Origin: Dehalococcoidia bacterium | GTDB lineage: Bacteria > Chloroflexota > Dehalococcoidia > Bin125 | DNA: 7,218 nucleotides | Direction of reading: 5' to 3' | Assembly: GCA_007571275.1 (NCBI GenBank) | Contig: RKRS01000078.1 | Span: forward strand, 1-7,218 | Made by a program: the position numbers and the translations under genes | The notes under the pieces: model-generated | The model's database searches: none | The model's input: only the letters and a program-made list of their open reading frames with translations | Told to the model about the DNA's origin: nothing | Part shown: in pieces, positions 1 through 5,470 of the stretch | Position numbering within the stretch: position 1 is the first letter of the stretch | How the letters are laid out: each line of letters opens with the position of its first letter

Positions 1-99
1 ACCCTGTGGAGCAGAGGTGGCGCTATCTTCGAGGACAGATTGGACTTGGCGCTCATCCAGCAGTCCGGGCCTGACAATGGCGAGGGAGATTACCGATGA
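1..99 (+). CDS. C-terminal end of an unidentified upstream gene (partial)
   Basis: Frame 1 is open from the window edge to a TGA at 97-99 and encodes 32 residues ending in NGEGDYR. The stop overlaps the next gene's start as ATGA (ATG 96-98, TGA 97-99), the usual sign of translational coupling in an operon. This overlap is the main reason to accept so short a fragment as coding. The residues do not identify a family. Its position before a MaoC-like dehydratase suggests an acyl-CoA metabolism partner, such as another dehydratase subunit, a CoA transferase or an acyl-CoA dehydrogenase, but that is only inferred. Confidence 0.6.
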   Translation, partial: TLWSRGGAIFEDRLDLALIQQSGPDNGEGDYR

Positions 100-917
100 C
101 CACGCAGACCATCGAACGCTCGATCACGGCATTCCTCGATGGCGAGGACTCGCTGTCGATTGACAACATCATCCACTCGACTGAAGGCGCGGCGCAGTTT
201 GGATTCCAGGGCGCACTGGTCGGTGGCGTGACGGTCTATTCCTGGGCGGCGCCAGCGCTGATCGAGGGGCTGGGCGAGCACTGGCTGGATCGCGGCTGGA
301 TCGACTTCCGTCTGCGTCGTCCGGTCTATCCCGGCGACCAGATCACGACTCGTGTGACGCCGACTGAATCGGGCGTCGAATTCACGATGGCCAAGGAATC
401 GGGCGAGGTCTGCATCGCCGGCGTCGCAGGTATGGGCGAGGCTGATTTCTATCAGGATCTGGCGGTGGCGCAGAACAGAGTCGTGGTTCCCGCAGCCGAT
501 CCGCCGACCATGCTGACGCCGGAGATCTTGCCCGTCGGTGAAGACCTGCCAGCCATGGCCGTGCCAATGTCGAGCGAGGAAGCGGCCGACTACGCTGACC
601 AGTTTGCCCGCGACCCGCATCCTCGTTGGCGTGGCGCCGAGGCGCGGATTCATCCAGGCTGGATCGCCGGCCGCTGCACACGGCTGATTCGGCATACCTA
701 CGACTATCGTGCGGGCATTCACGCGGGTAGCCAGATTCAGATGCTCGGCGCAGTGCAGGCTGGCCAGACGCTGGTCGTCTCGGGCCACATGACGGACGGT
801 TACCGTCGCAAGCTGCACGAATACTGTCTGCTGGACGTCACGATCAGCTCAGAGACGGGCGAGGATCTGGCTCGTCTGCGGCATCGGACGATTTACCAGG
901 TCGGCGGAGGCAAGTGA
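96..917 (+). CDS. MaoC/FAS1-like double hot-dog dehydratase (acyl-CoA hydratase family)
   Basis: This 273-aa protein has the layout of a double hot-dog enoyl-CoA hydratase or FAS1-like dehydratase. Residues about 20-55 resemble the hydratase segment: an NIIH stretch with His27, then a Gly-rich helix (FGFQGALVGG). They are followed by FRLRRPVYPGD (about 72-82), which matches the hot-dog strand motif where PVYPGD is typical. A second half (about 185-270) has the HPGW, Q-AGQTLVVSGHM and RHRTIYQV stretches expected of a second hot-dog repeat. Family members act on CoA thioesters in the cytoplasm, hydrating or dehydrating enoyl or 3-hydroxyacyl groups. The canonical D-x-N-P-I-H catalytic motif is not exact here (D23-N-I-I-H27), so activity is uncertain. 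The ATG at 96 follows a GAGGGAG Shine-Dalgarno region and overlaps the upstream stop, which supports this start and operon membership. The substrate is unknown. Confidence 0.75.
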   Translation: MTTQTIERSITAFLDGEDSLSIDNIIHSTEGAAQFGFQGALVGGVTVYSWAAPALIEGLGEHWLDRGWIDFRLRRPVYPGDQITTRVTPTESGVEFTMAKESGEVCIAGVAGMGEADFYQDLAVAQNRVVVPAADPPTMLTPEILPVGEDLPAMAVPMSSEEAADYADQFARDPHPRWRGAEARIHPGWIAGRCTRLIRHTYDYRAGIHAGSQIQMLGAVQAGQTLVVSGHMTDGYRRKLHEYCLLDVTISSETGEDLARLRHRTIYQVGGGK

Positions 918-933
918 AGCGGGGTGACGGCGC

Positions 934-1515
934 TCAGTTGAGCCAGCGGCGCCAGATAAACCAGCTCACACCGAAGAAGAAGGCGAACGCCGCGGCGATG
1001 TAGACCAGTATGCGCACGGCATCGACGAGCGGCTGGTGATAGGTCACCCGAATGGATAGCGGACTGAGGAAGTACCAATCTTGACTGCTGAGTTCCTGCA
1101 GGGTGATCGCCTCTGAGCGAGGGAAGCGGGAGCTGCCCCAGTTGCGGTTGGGACGGATCGAGCGGAGACCCAGCTTGACCTCGCTGTCGGAGAGGCCACG
1201 CATCGTGATCCGCACCTTGCTCGGCGCGTTGTCGGTATCGCTAGCGAGCGTGATCGGATCGGTAAATATCGAGCGCGGACGATTGACCAGAGAGTAGTCA
1301 AGATCCGGGCCGTCAGCCTTATAGAAGTACACGTTGCCGAGATGATCAGTCTCGCGCACGCCAAGCTCTGCGCGTTGCGCATCGATGTTGCGTAACGCGA
1401 TCTCGACCTGTGTGGTCCGGGGAGGTTTGTCGACGCCGAAGGCCCAAATCCCGGCAGCGATCACCCCACCGACGATCAGAACGATGATCCAGCTCTGCCT
1501 CGGCAACTTCTTCAT
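934..1515 (-). CDS. Membrane-anchored protein of unknown function, a helix at each end
   Basis: This 193-aa protein starts MKKLPRQSW. A hydrophobic helix lies at about 9-27, a polar domain at about 28-162 with many short beta-like stretches, and a second hydrophobic helix at about 168-189 ends in the basic tail WRRWLN. Positive charge at both termini predicts that both ends are cytoplasmic and the middle domain lies outside the membrane. I do not recognise the family. The frame is open further upstream to an ATG at 1578, but that extension (MLLLWGGAASG...) runs into the repeat-rich region. The ATG at 1515 gives a standard membrane-protein N terminus. There is no Shine-Dalgarno sequence, but a TACGCT hexamer sits 6 nt before this ATG, suggesting a leaderless transcript. 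It converges on the dehydratase gene with 16 nt between the stops, so the two are not one operon. Confidence 0.75.
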   Translation of the reverse strand: MKKLPRQSWIIVLIVGGVIAAGIWAFGVDKPPRTTQVEIALRNIDAQRAELGVRETDHLGNVYFYKADGPDLDYSLVNRPRSIFTDPITLASDTDNAPSKVRITMRGLSDSEVKLGLRSIRPNRNWGSSRFPRSEAITLQELSSQDWYFLSPLSIRVTYHQPLVDAVRILVYIAAAFAFFFGVSWFIWRRWLN

Positions 1516-1521
1516 CGGGTC

Positions 1522-1527
1522 AGCGTA
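1522..1527 (-). promoter_or_regulatory. Candidate -10 hexamer for a leaderless transcript of the 193-aa membrane protein gene
   Basis: On the minus strand TACGCT is followed by exactly 6 nt and then the ATG at 1515. In leaderless genes the -10 element (TANNNT) lies this far from the start codon because transcription begins at the A of the ATG. No convincing -35 element was found at 16-18 nt spacing, and no Shine-Dalgarno sequence is present. The case rests on the same arrangement at the divergent MFS gene. Confidence 0.35.
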
Positions 1528-1587
1528 TCGGGAGATCGTGTGCGCGCCAGAGGCAGCCCCCCCCCAGAGGAGAAGCAACGGGCAATG

Positions 1588-1681
1588 GCTCCCCCTTTTG
1601 GGGAGCTGTCGCGCAGCGACTGAGGGGGCCTCTGCATGGGAAGCCCCCTCTGCCTACGGCATCTCCCCCAAAGGGGGAGAT
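1588..1681 (+). repeat. Composite palindromic repeat, copy 1
   Basis: The element begins with a palindrome at 1588-1606 (GCTCCCC...GGGGAGC). A short inner stem follows (GTCGC, loop GCA, GCGAC, 1608-1620), then GAGGGGGC and a spacer containing GGGAAGCCCCCTCTGCC. It ends in a perfect palindrome at 1661-1681 (ATCTCCCCC, AAA, GGGGGAGAT). The same order of parts occurs in reverse at 3296-3421, and the left part at 7145-7218. Positions 1600-1629 match 7157-7186 at 29 of 30 bases. It codes for nothing evident and behaves like a REP/MITE-type dispersed intergenic element. Confidence 0.8.
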
Positions 1682-1810
1682 ATGAGATGCGAACACTTTC
1701 CCTCAATGGGGAAGATATGAGATTAAGAGCGCATTCCCCCGGAGGAGAGGAGTGAAAGAACTCCACTCGCATCTTCCATCTCCCCCAGAAGGGAAAGCGG
1801 CAACGGTGAT
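1682..1810. repeat. Degenerate palindromic tract following repeat copy 1
   Basis: This rest of the 1516-1847 intergenic region has no credible gene. It holds further broken C-run/G-run half-palindromes of the same style as the neighbouring element. An 11-bp direct repeat, AGATATGAGAT, lies at 1678-1688 and again at 1713-1723, 35 bp apart. It looks like decayed or partly duplicated repeat units. Boundaries are approximate. Confidence 0.4.
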
Positions 1811-1835
1811 GACACGCTGTCCGCTGCTTCAGTCG

Positions 1836-1841
1836 TAGACT
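1836..1841 (+). promoter_or_regulatory. Candidate -10 hexamer for a leaderless MFS transcript
   Basis: TAGACT lies 6 nt upstream of the ATG at 1848, with no Shine-Dalgarno sequence between. Its first three bases are also an in-frame TAG stop, so the protein cannot begin further upstream. The spacing is that expected if transcription starts at the ATG. A TTGACA-like ATGACA at 1809-1814 is 21 nt away, too far to be convincing. Confidence 0.4.
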
Positions 1842-1847
1842 GTTCGC

Positions 1848-3251
1848 ATGGCACGAAGCATTTCCGCGTTCGAGGCCTGGCGCCATAACACCTTCGCCGC
1901 GCTCAACGACCGTCACTTCCGCATCCTCTTCGTCGGCACGATGTTCGCCACCGTCGCTTACATGATGATGTTCGTGGCGATGTCGATCGTCTCCTACGAC
2001 CTCTCGGGGACGAACACGGCAGTGGGCGTCATTGGCACCGGCGTCGGACTGTCCATGTTGCTGGCGCCATTCGGCGGCGTGATCGCCGACCGCATGAATC
2101 GCAAGTGGGTGATCGTCATTGGCCAGGGCGGTGGCGCGGCGATGCTGACGATCACCGGCGTCTTGTTGCTATTCGACGCGATGACCCTGCCGCTGATGTT
2201 CGTGCTGATGATGGCGCTGGGCTTCACTTTCGTCGTCATGGGACCGGCGCGAAATGCGTTCACTGCCGATCTGGTCGGCCCACGACTGATCGGCAACGCG
2301 ATCGTCCTGAATCAGCTCGCCCACACGATGGGTCAACCGTTCTCGCCGTTTATCGCGGCGCTGGTGATCGAGTCCGCCGCGGGCACGGGCGGCACCTACG
2401 TGCTGATGGGCGCGCTCGTCTCGGTCGGCGTGTTCACCGTCGCGATGATGCCCAGCCGACGTCAGCAGCCTGATCCCGACGCGGCTCCTGCCGGTCCGGG
2501 TGGTCAGGCGGTGACCCGACGATCGGTGATTGCCGACATCGCCGACGGCGCGCGTTATGTCTGGCGGAGACCATCGCTGCGGTTGATGCTGCTGACGTTC
2601 GTCAGCTCGGTCGTGATCGGTTTCCTCTTCCGCATCCTCACGCCGGCGCTGCTGGACCAGCATCTCGACCGCCCGACCACCGACATCGGGATGCTGTTCC
2701 TGGTCAACGGCATCGCCGCCGCGATCGTGTCCTTCCTGGTGGCGGGCGCGGCCTCAACTCGCTGGGCCTGGCCGGTCATCCTGGCGCTGATCGCCGTGAT
2801 GGGCGCCGGCTATCTGGTCCTGGCGGCGGCGCAAAATCTTGGGCAGGCGATGATCGCGATGGCGCTGCTTGGACCAGGGTTGCAGGGTCCGGTGATGATT
2901 CTGCAGGCGCGGATCATGATGAACACGGAGTCGGCCTATTACGGTCGGGTGATGTCGTTCACGATGATGGCCTGGGGCGTGCAGATGGTCTTTGGCGCGC
3001 CTGCCGGGATTCTCGCGGACCTGATCGGCGAGCGCGAAGTCTTCGCCGGCATGGGCTTGCTCACCTTCGCCGTCACTGTATTCGCGACGTTCGGCTGGCT
3101 GGCCATTCGCAAGGACGATCGACCCGCGCTGCCATCGTCGCTGCCGGCGCCAACCGCATCCGCGAGCAATGGAACCGGCGCTGTTCCATCAATGCCGCCG
3201 CCGATGCTGCGTCCAGTGGCGTTGATGTCGGGACAGAAGATCGACCGCTAA
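1848..3251 (+). CDS. Major facilitator superfamily exporter
   Basis: This 467-aa integral membrane protein has many hydrophobic helices in two bundles split by a polar central loop at about 204-240. The N-terminal half carries MFS motif A between helices 2 and 3 (about 75-92: FGGVIADRMNRK, matching GGxxADRxxRK). The start, with a conserved-looking FAALNDRHFRILFVGT segment at about 16-31, resembles MFS_3/EntS-type drug or siderophore efflux proteins. Such proteins use the proton gradient to export small molecules across the inner membrane. The last 35 or so residues are a low-complexity Pro/Ala/Ser/Met tail. An in-frame TAG 12 nt upstream fixes ATG 1848 as the earliest start. Its substrate cannot be told from sequence or neighbours. 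It stands alone, facing the phage-like cluster convergently across a repeat tract. Confidence 0.9.
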   Translation: MARSISAFEAWRHNTFAALNDRHFRILFVGTMFATVAYMMMFVAMSIVSYDLSGTNTAVGVIGTGVGLSMLLAPFGGVIADRMNRKWVIVIGQGGGAAMLTITGVLLLFDAMTLPLMFVLMMALGFTFVVMGPARNAFTADLVGPRLIGNAIVLNQLAHTMGQPFSPFIAALVIESAAGTGGTYVLMGALVSVGVFTVAMMPSRRQQPDPDAAPAGPGGQAVTRRSVIADIADGARYVWRRPSLRLMLLTFVSSVVIGFLFRILTPALLDQHLDRPTTDIGMLFLVNGIAAAIVSFLVAGAASTRWAWPVILALIAVMGAGYLVLAAAQNLGQAMIAMALLGPGLQGPVMILQARIMMNTESAYYGRVMSFTMMAWGVQMVFGAPAGILADLIGEREVFAGMGLLTFAVTVFATFGWLAIRKDDRPALPSSLPAPTASASNGTGAVPSMPPPMLRPVALMSGQKIDR

Positions 3252-3295
3252 TCCCCGCTCTGCCGCAGTGGGAAGATGCCGATCCACATCTCAAA

Positions 3296-3421
3296 CTCCC
3301 CCCCCACTGGGGGAGATGCCTCCTGCCTACGCAGGAGCAGGCTCCGGCAGAGGGTGGCTTCCCCGCTGCAGGAAGCGCCCCCTTCAGTCACTACGTGACA
3401 GCTTCCCCCAAAGGGGGAAGC
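3296..3421 (-). repeat. Composite palindromic repeat, copy 2 (reverse), possible two-way terminator
   Basis: Read on the minus strand, this has the same order of parts as copy 1. First comes a perfect palindrome (CTTCCCCC, AAA, GGGGGAAG; 3402-3420), then the inner stem GTCAC, loop GTA, GTGAC, then a run ending in GGGGGC. A GGGAAGCC...CCCTCTGCC spacer follows, and finally a C-run/G-run palindrome near 3297-3314. It also has an extra hairpin at 3320-3337 (CTCCTGC, CTAC, GCAGGAG) that copy 1 lacks. It lies between the convergent ends of the MFS gene and the amidase, so its hairpins could stop transcription from both sides. No clear U-tract follows them. Confidence 0.75.
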
Positions 3422-3433
3422 GAGGGAATGAAC

Positions 3434-3490
3434 TGCAGTGGTTTCTTCCAGGGGGGAAGCAATCTCTCCCTCGCCCCCAAGAGGGGAAGC
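3434..3490. repeat. Partial palindromic units next to repeat copy 2
   Basis: Between the amidase stop and copy 2 are smaller imperfect palindromes, for example CTTCC...GGAAG at 3445-3459 and a C-run/G-run pair at about 3472-3490. They have the same style as the main element and look like truncated units. No coding potential is evident. In the unshifted amidase frame this stretch would be translated as a nonsense tail. Confidence 0.4.
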
Positions 3491-3495
3491 GGGGA

Positions 3496-4214
3496 TCACG
3501 ACTCGATCTGTGACGTGGGAATGACTGGCGCGCCGTGCGTGTGGCGCTCCAGAGCCGCGAGCCGACGCTCAAGACGACGCACTCGATCCTCCAGGTTGAC
3601 CGATAGCTCGCGCACCCGTCTGAGCAACTCAGCCCAGGGGAAATCCTGACCCGGATCGGACTTGTGCCGCGACAACTCGCTATGCCCGACATGATGCGCG
3701 CCTCGATTGGTATGCCGTACTTCTCGCAGACGTAGGCCGACCAGGCCGCAACCGCCTCGAATTGGCGACTACCAGCGACAAACGTCCTGCCGATGTCGCG
3801 GGCGTAGCCCTCGATCTCGATGGAGATCATGCAGGTGTTGTAGCTGATGTACGCGTCGCGCCACCATGACGGTCGCGGTTCGATCCGCTCCGCGCGCCTC
3901 ACGCCTTGCGCCCAGGCGAAGTCCTGATCCCGCACCATCTGATAGAGGTCGCCGTCGGAGTCGGCGTAGTAGTTGGTGCTGGCGTTGGCACGCGGGTCCG
4001 CAAACCAGGCCGGCGTCGTCTCATTGTCGTCCCACGCTTCCTCGGGCGTGTGGTAACAGATAGCGACGAACCGCCGCATCACGCCCGCGTAGGGGCGCGA
4101 TACGGCAGTCCAGTAGTTCGACGGATGAGCGGGGCGCCAGATGGTGCGCACTCCTTCAGGCAGCCCGTCGAGGCCGATCAGATCCGGCGCTGCTGCGACT
4201 GCGTCAGTGGTCAT
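3496..4214 (-). pseudogene. Phage-type N-acetylmuramoyl-L-alanine amidase (endolysin), one-base frameshift
   Basis: The family cleaves the amide bond between N-acetylmuramic acid and L-alanine in peptidoglycan; in a phage it acts as the endolysin. Residues 1-170 show an Amidase_2-like fold, with the first zinc ligand in AICYHTPE (His55), then YYADSDGDLYQMV and MISIEIEG. At about 3705 the frame changes. The continuous frame reads nonsense to a stop at 3384, inside the repeats. A -1 shift restores 69 residues that complete the domain (HHVGHSEL, then HKSDPGQDFPW), supplying the second His and the Asp ligands. The restored protein is 239 aa and ends in a heptad-like coiled coil (LEDRVRRLERRLAALE) before a stop at 3496-3498. 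The site is a CGAGG run where one missing C would explain the shift, and no slippery heptamer is present. The start overlaps the holin-like stop as ATGA. Either a real mutation or a sequencing error is possible. Confidence 0.8.
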
Positions 4215-4468
4215 TGGCCAGGCCCGATCTTCTGCTCCCTGGTGCGGAGCAGTCCGTAGCCGGCGGCGATCGCGAGCGCAATCGAGCGCACGGCGTCGGA
4301 GGACTCAACGCCAACCGCGCCGGTCTCCAGCGCGGCCCAGACGCCGATCATGCCCAGCGCGATCAGGGCTCGCACGCTGCCTCTCGGCAGCCACAGCGGA
4401 TTGGGCGACGACGCGCGCTCAGATTCCGGCGTATCGGGCGAAACGGATGAGTCAGTCGGTTGGGTCAT
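4211..4468 (-). CDS. Holin-like small membrane protein
   Basis: This 85-aa protein has a polar, Ser/Pro/Glu-rich N terminus (1-30). Two short hydrophobic helices follow at about 33-49 (ALIALGMIGVWAALETG) and 59-75 (AVRSIALAIAAGYGLL), then a charged tail. Size, two-helix layout and a stop that overlaps the amidase start by 4 nt fit a holin, which permeabilises the inner membrane so the endolysin can reach the cell wall. Holins share little sequence, so this call rests on architecture and context. The start has GAAAGGAACGAAG immediately before the ATG. Confidence 0.6.
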   Translation of the reverse strand: MTQPTDSSVSPDTPESERASSPNPLWLPRGSVRALIALGMIGVWAALETGAVGVESSDAVRSIALAIAAGYGLLRTREQKIGPGQ

Positions 4469-4481
4469 CTTCGTTCCTTTC
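4469..4481 (-). promoter_or_regulatory. Ribosome-binding motif GAAAGGAACGAA of the holin-like gene
   Basis: GAAAGGAACGAAG directly precedes the ATG at 4468 and contains the AAGGA Shine-Dalgarno core. Nearly the same motif precedes the capsid gene and the 120-aa gene. Confidence 0.6.
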
Positions 4482-4497
4482 GTGGGGTGAGCGGGAT

Positions 4498-4746
4498 TCA
4501 GCCGCCTCGGACAATGAACGCCGAGCCCAGGCCGATGGCGGCAAGCAGGACCGTGCCGCCGCCCAGCGCGACGTACAGTCGGTCGATGCGAGCGTCGATC
4601 TGGTCGAGTCCGCTCTCAATCCGATGTAGGTATTGCCAGAGCGCGTCGGTCGACCCGTGTTGGTCGTTGCGACAGGCGCCCGACCCCGCGCCGGGCGCGG
4701 GGTCGGGCAGGCGTGGCCTGCCGGGCGTGAATCTCGGTTGAGACAT
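4498..4746 (-). CDS. XhlA-like coiled-coil and membrane-helix protein
   Basis: This 82-aa protein has three parts: a Pro/Gly-rich low-complexity N terminus (1-30), an amphipathic heptad-like helix at about 34-58 (LHRIESGLDQIDARIDRL) and one membrane helix at about 60-79 ending in RGG. A coiled coil followed by one C-terminal membrane helix is the layout of XhlA-type proteins, which accompany holins and endolysins in phage lysis cassettes. The family call is by architecture, not by a signature motif. The start is two nt after the upstream stop. Its Shine-Dalgarno (AAAGGTGG) lies within the last codons of the upstream gene, so the two are coupled. Codons 9-23 lie in two strong inverted repeats (4679-4721), so that part of the protein may be imposed by the DNA. 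Confidence 0.55.
   Translation of the reverse strand: MSQPRFTPGRPRLPDPAPGAGSGACRNDQHGSTDALWQYLHRIESGLDQIDARIDRLYVALGGGTVLLAAIGLGSAFIVRGG
4679..4721. repeat. Two adjacent perfect inverted repeats inside the XhlA-like gene
   Basis: The first has 14-bp perfect arms around one base (4679-4692, G at 4693, 4694-4707; arm CCCGACCCCGCGCC). The second has 6-bp arms around GTG (4707-4721; GCAGGC...GCCTGC). Together they form a strong double hairpin in DNA or mRNA near the 5' end of the gene and encode the Pro/Ala/Gly stretch at residues 9-23. They could slow translation, act as an attenuator, or be a small inserted palindromic repeat. Confidence 0.75.
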
Positions 4747-4748
4747 CG

Positions 4749-5111
4749 TTACTTACCACCTTTCGAGCGTTGACGCCTGGTCGGGAACGGATTTCGGTCT
4801 CCGATCCGTTCCTGCCATTCGATCGGCAATTCGGCCGCCGACTCCGCTTCGCGCCAGCCGGTGGCGCGATGTTTGAGGTACTTGTCGGCGTGGACGGGCA
4901 GCCAGCGGGCGATCGGCGGCTCGCCGTCACCCGAGGCTTCCGTGTCGTCGGGCTGACGCATGAGCAGGTCGTAGTTCTCGAGTCCCTGCCCCAGCGAGCG
5001 GGCCAGCTGGTACTCGTGGTGACTGAGCAGCACCGCCCGCTCACCCTGCTGCACCATCGTCGGACTCCGCCACGACCGCTCCGCGCCGCTGTTGGTATTT
5101 CTCTGAGCCAT
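4749..5111 (-). CDS. Phage-cluster protein of unknown function, 120 aa
   Basis: I do not recognise this protein. It is soluble and mostly polar, with no membrane helix. It has a Ser/Arg-rich start, a helical middle (HHEYQLARSLGQGLENYDLLM, about 31-51), an acidic stretch (PDDTEASGDGEPP) and a very basic C terminus (PTRRQRSKGGK). It sits between the capsid genes and the lysis genes with the same orientation and tight spacing, so it may be a minor structural or assembly protein. The ATG at 5111 has GAAAGGAAACGAACGA directly upstream, better support than the internal Met19. The last codons carry the Shine-Dalgarno of the next gene. Confidence 0.65.
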   Translation of the reverse strand: MAQRNTNSGAERSWRSPTMVQQGERAVLLSHHEYQLARSLGQGLENYDLLMRQPDDTEASGDGEPPIARWLPVHADKYLKHRATGWREAESAAELPIEWQERIGDRNPFPTRRQRSKGGK

Positions 5112-5127
5112 TCGTTCGTTTCCTTTC
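5112..5127 (-). promoter_or_regulatory. Ribosome-binding motif of the 120-aa gene
   Basis: GAAAGGAAACGAACGA directly precedes the ATG at 5111. It matches the motif before the holin-like and capsid genes except for one extra A and a longer tail. Confidence 0.55.
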
Positions 5128-5150
5128 GCTTGCTGTTTCCGGTTCGTTCG

Positions 5151-5468
5151 TCAGCTCGGGCCGAGACTGGCGTTGATTTCGGCCTCGAGCCATGGTTCGG
5201 CCTCCAGTTCGATCGCGTCATGCGACAGGCCCTGCTCGTCGGCTGCATCGATCAGCAGCCGTTCCGCCTCACGAATGTCGTGAAAGCCGTGGCCGAGCAA
5301 GTGGTGGTTACGACCGACGTATGGGCGTCCGTCACGATCTCGCTTCGGCTCACGCAGGCAAGCCCGCTGCGCTCGGAGACCACCACCCAGGCGGGGCGCC
5401 GAGAAGGTCCCGGAGCGCAGTCGGGAGAAGTCAGCGGGCGACCAGAGTCCGCGGTCGTCAAGTGGCAT
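5151..5468 (-). CDS. Small protein of unknown function after the capsid gene, 105 aa
   Basis: The ATG at 5468 follows the capsid stop by two nt, with GGAGG six nt before it, inside the last capsid codons. This decides the start, since the frame is open far upstream across the capsid gene. The protein begins MPLDDRGLWSPADFSRL, has an Arg/His-rich middle (GRPYVGRNHHLLGHGFHD) and ends in an acidic helix (ELEAEPWLEAEIN). No family is recognised. Its place straight after the capsid gene suggests a head-associated or completion protein, by inference only. A competing frame is open across part of the middle (about 5252-5461) and has somewhat higher third-position GC there, so a local frameshift cannot be excluded. 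Confidence 0.55.
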   Translation of the reverse strand: MPLDDRGLWSPADFSRLRSGTFSAPRLGGGLRAQRACLREPKRDRDGRPYVGRNHHLLGHGFHDIREAERLLIDAADEQGLSHDAIELEAEPWLEAEINASLGPS

Positions 5469-5470
5469 GG

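Noticed and set aside
90..818. A 242-aa open frame antisense to the dehydratase gene
   Set aside because: The composition is Arg/His/Asp-rich, there is no ribosome site, and it shadows a well-supported gene.
1516..1578. The longer start at 1578 for the 193-aa membrane protein
   Set aside because: The extension enters a poly-C repeat tract and would place an odd peptide before a standard MKKL membrane N terminus. The -10-like hexamer fits the shorter start.
3384..3700. The continuous-frame C terminus of the amidase as a real protein end
   Set aside because: It reads through repeats and lacks the metal ligands, while the other frame completes the domain and stops cleanly at 3496.
3700..3712. 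Programmed -1 frameshifting in the amidase
   Set aside because: There is no slippery heptamer (X XXY YYZ) at the site, so a lost base is simpler.
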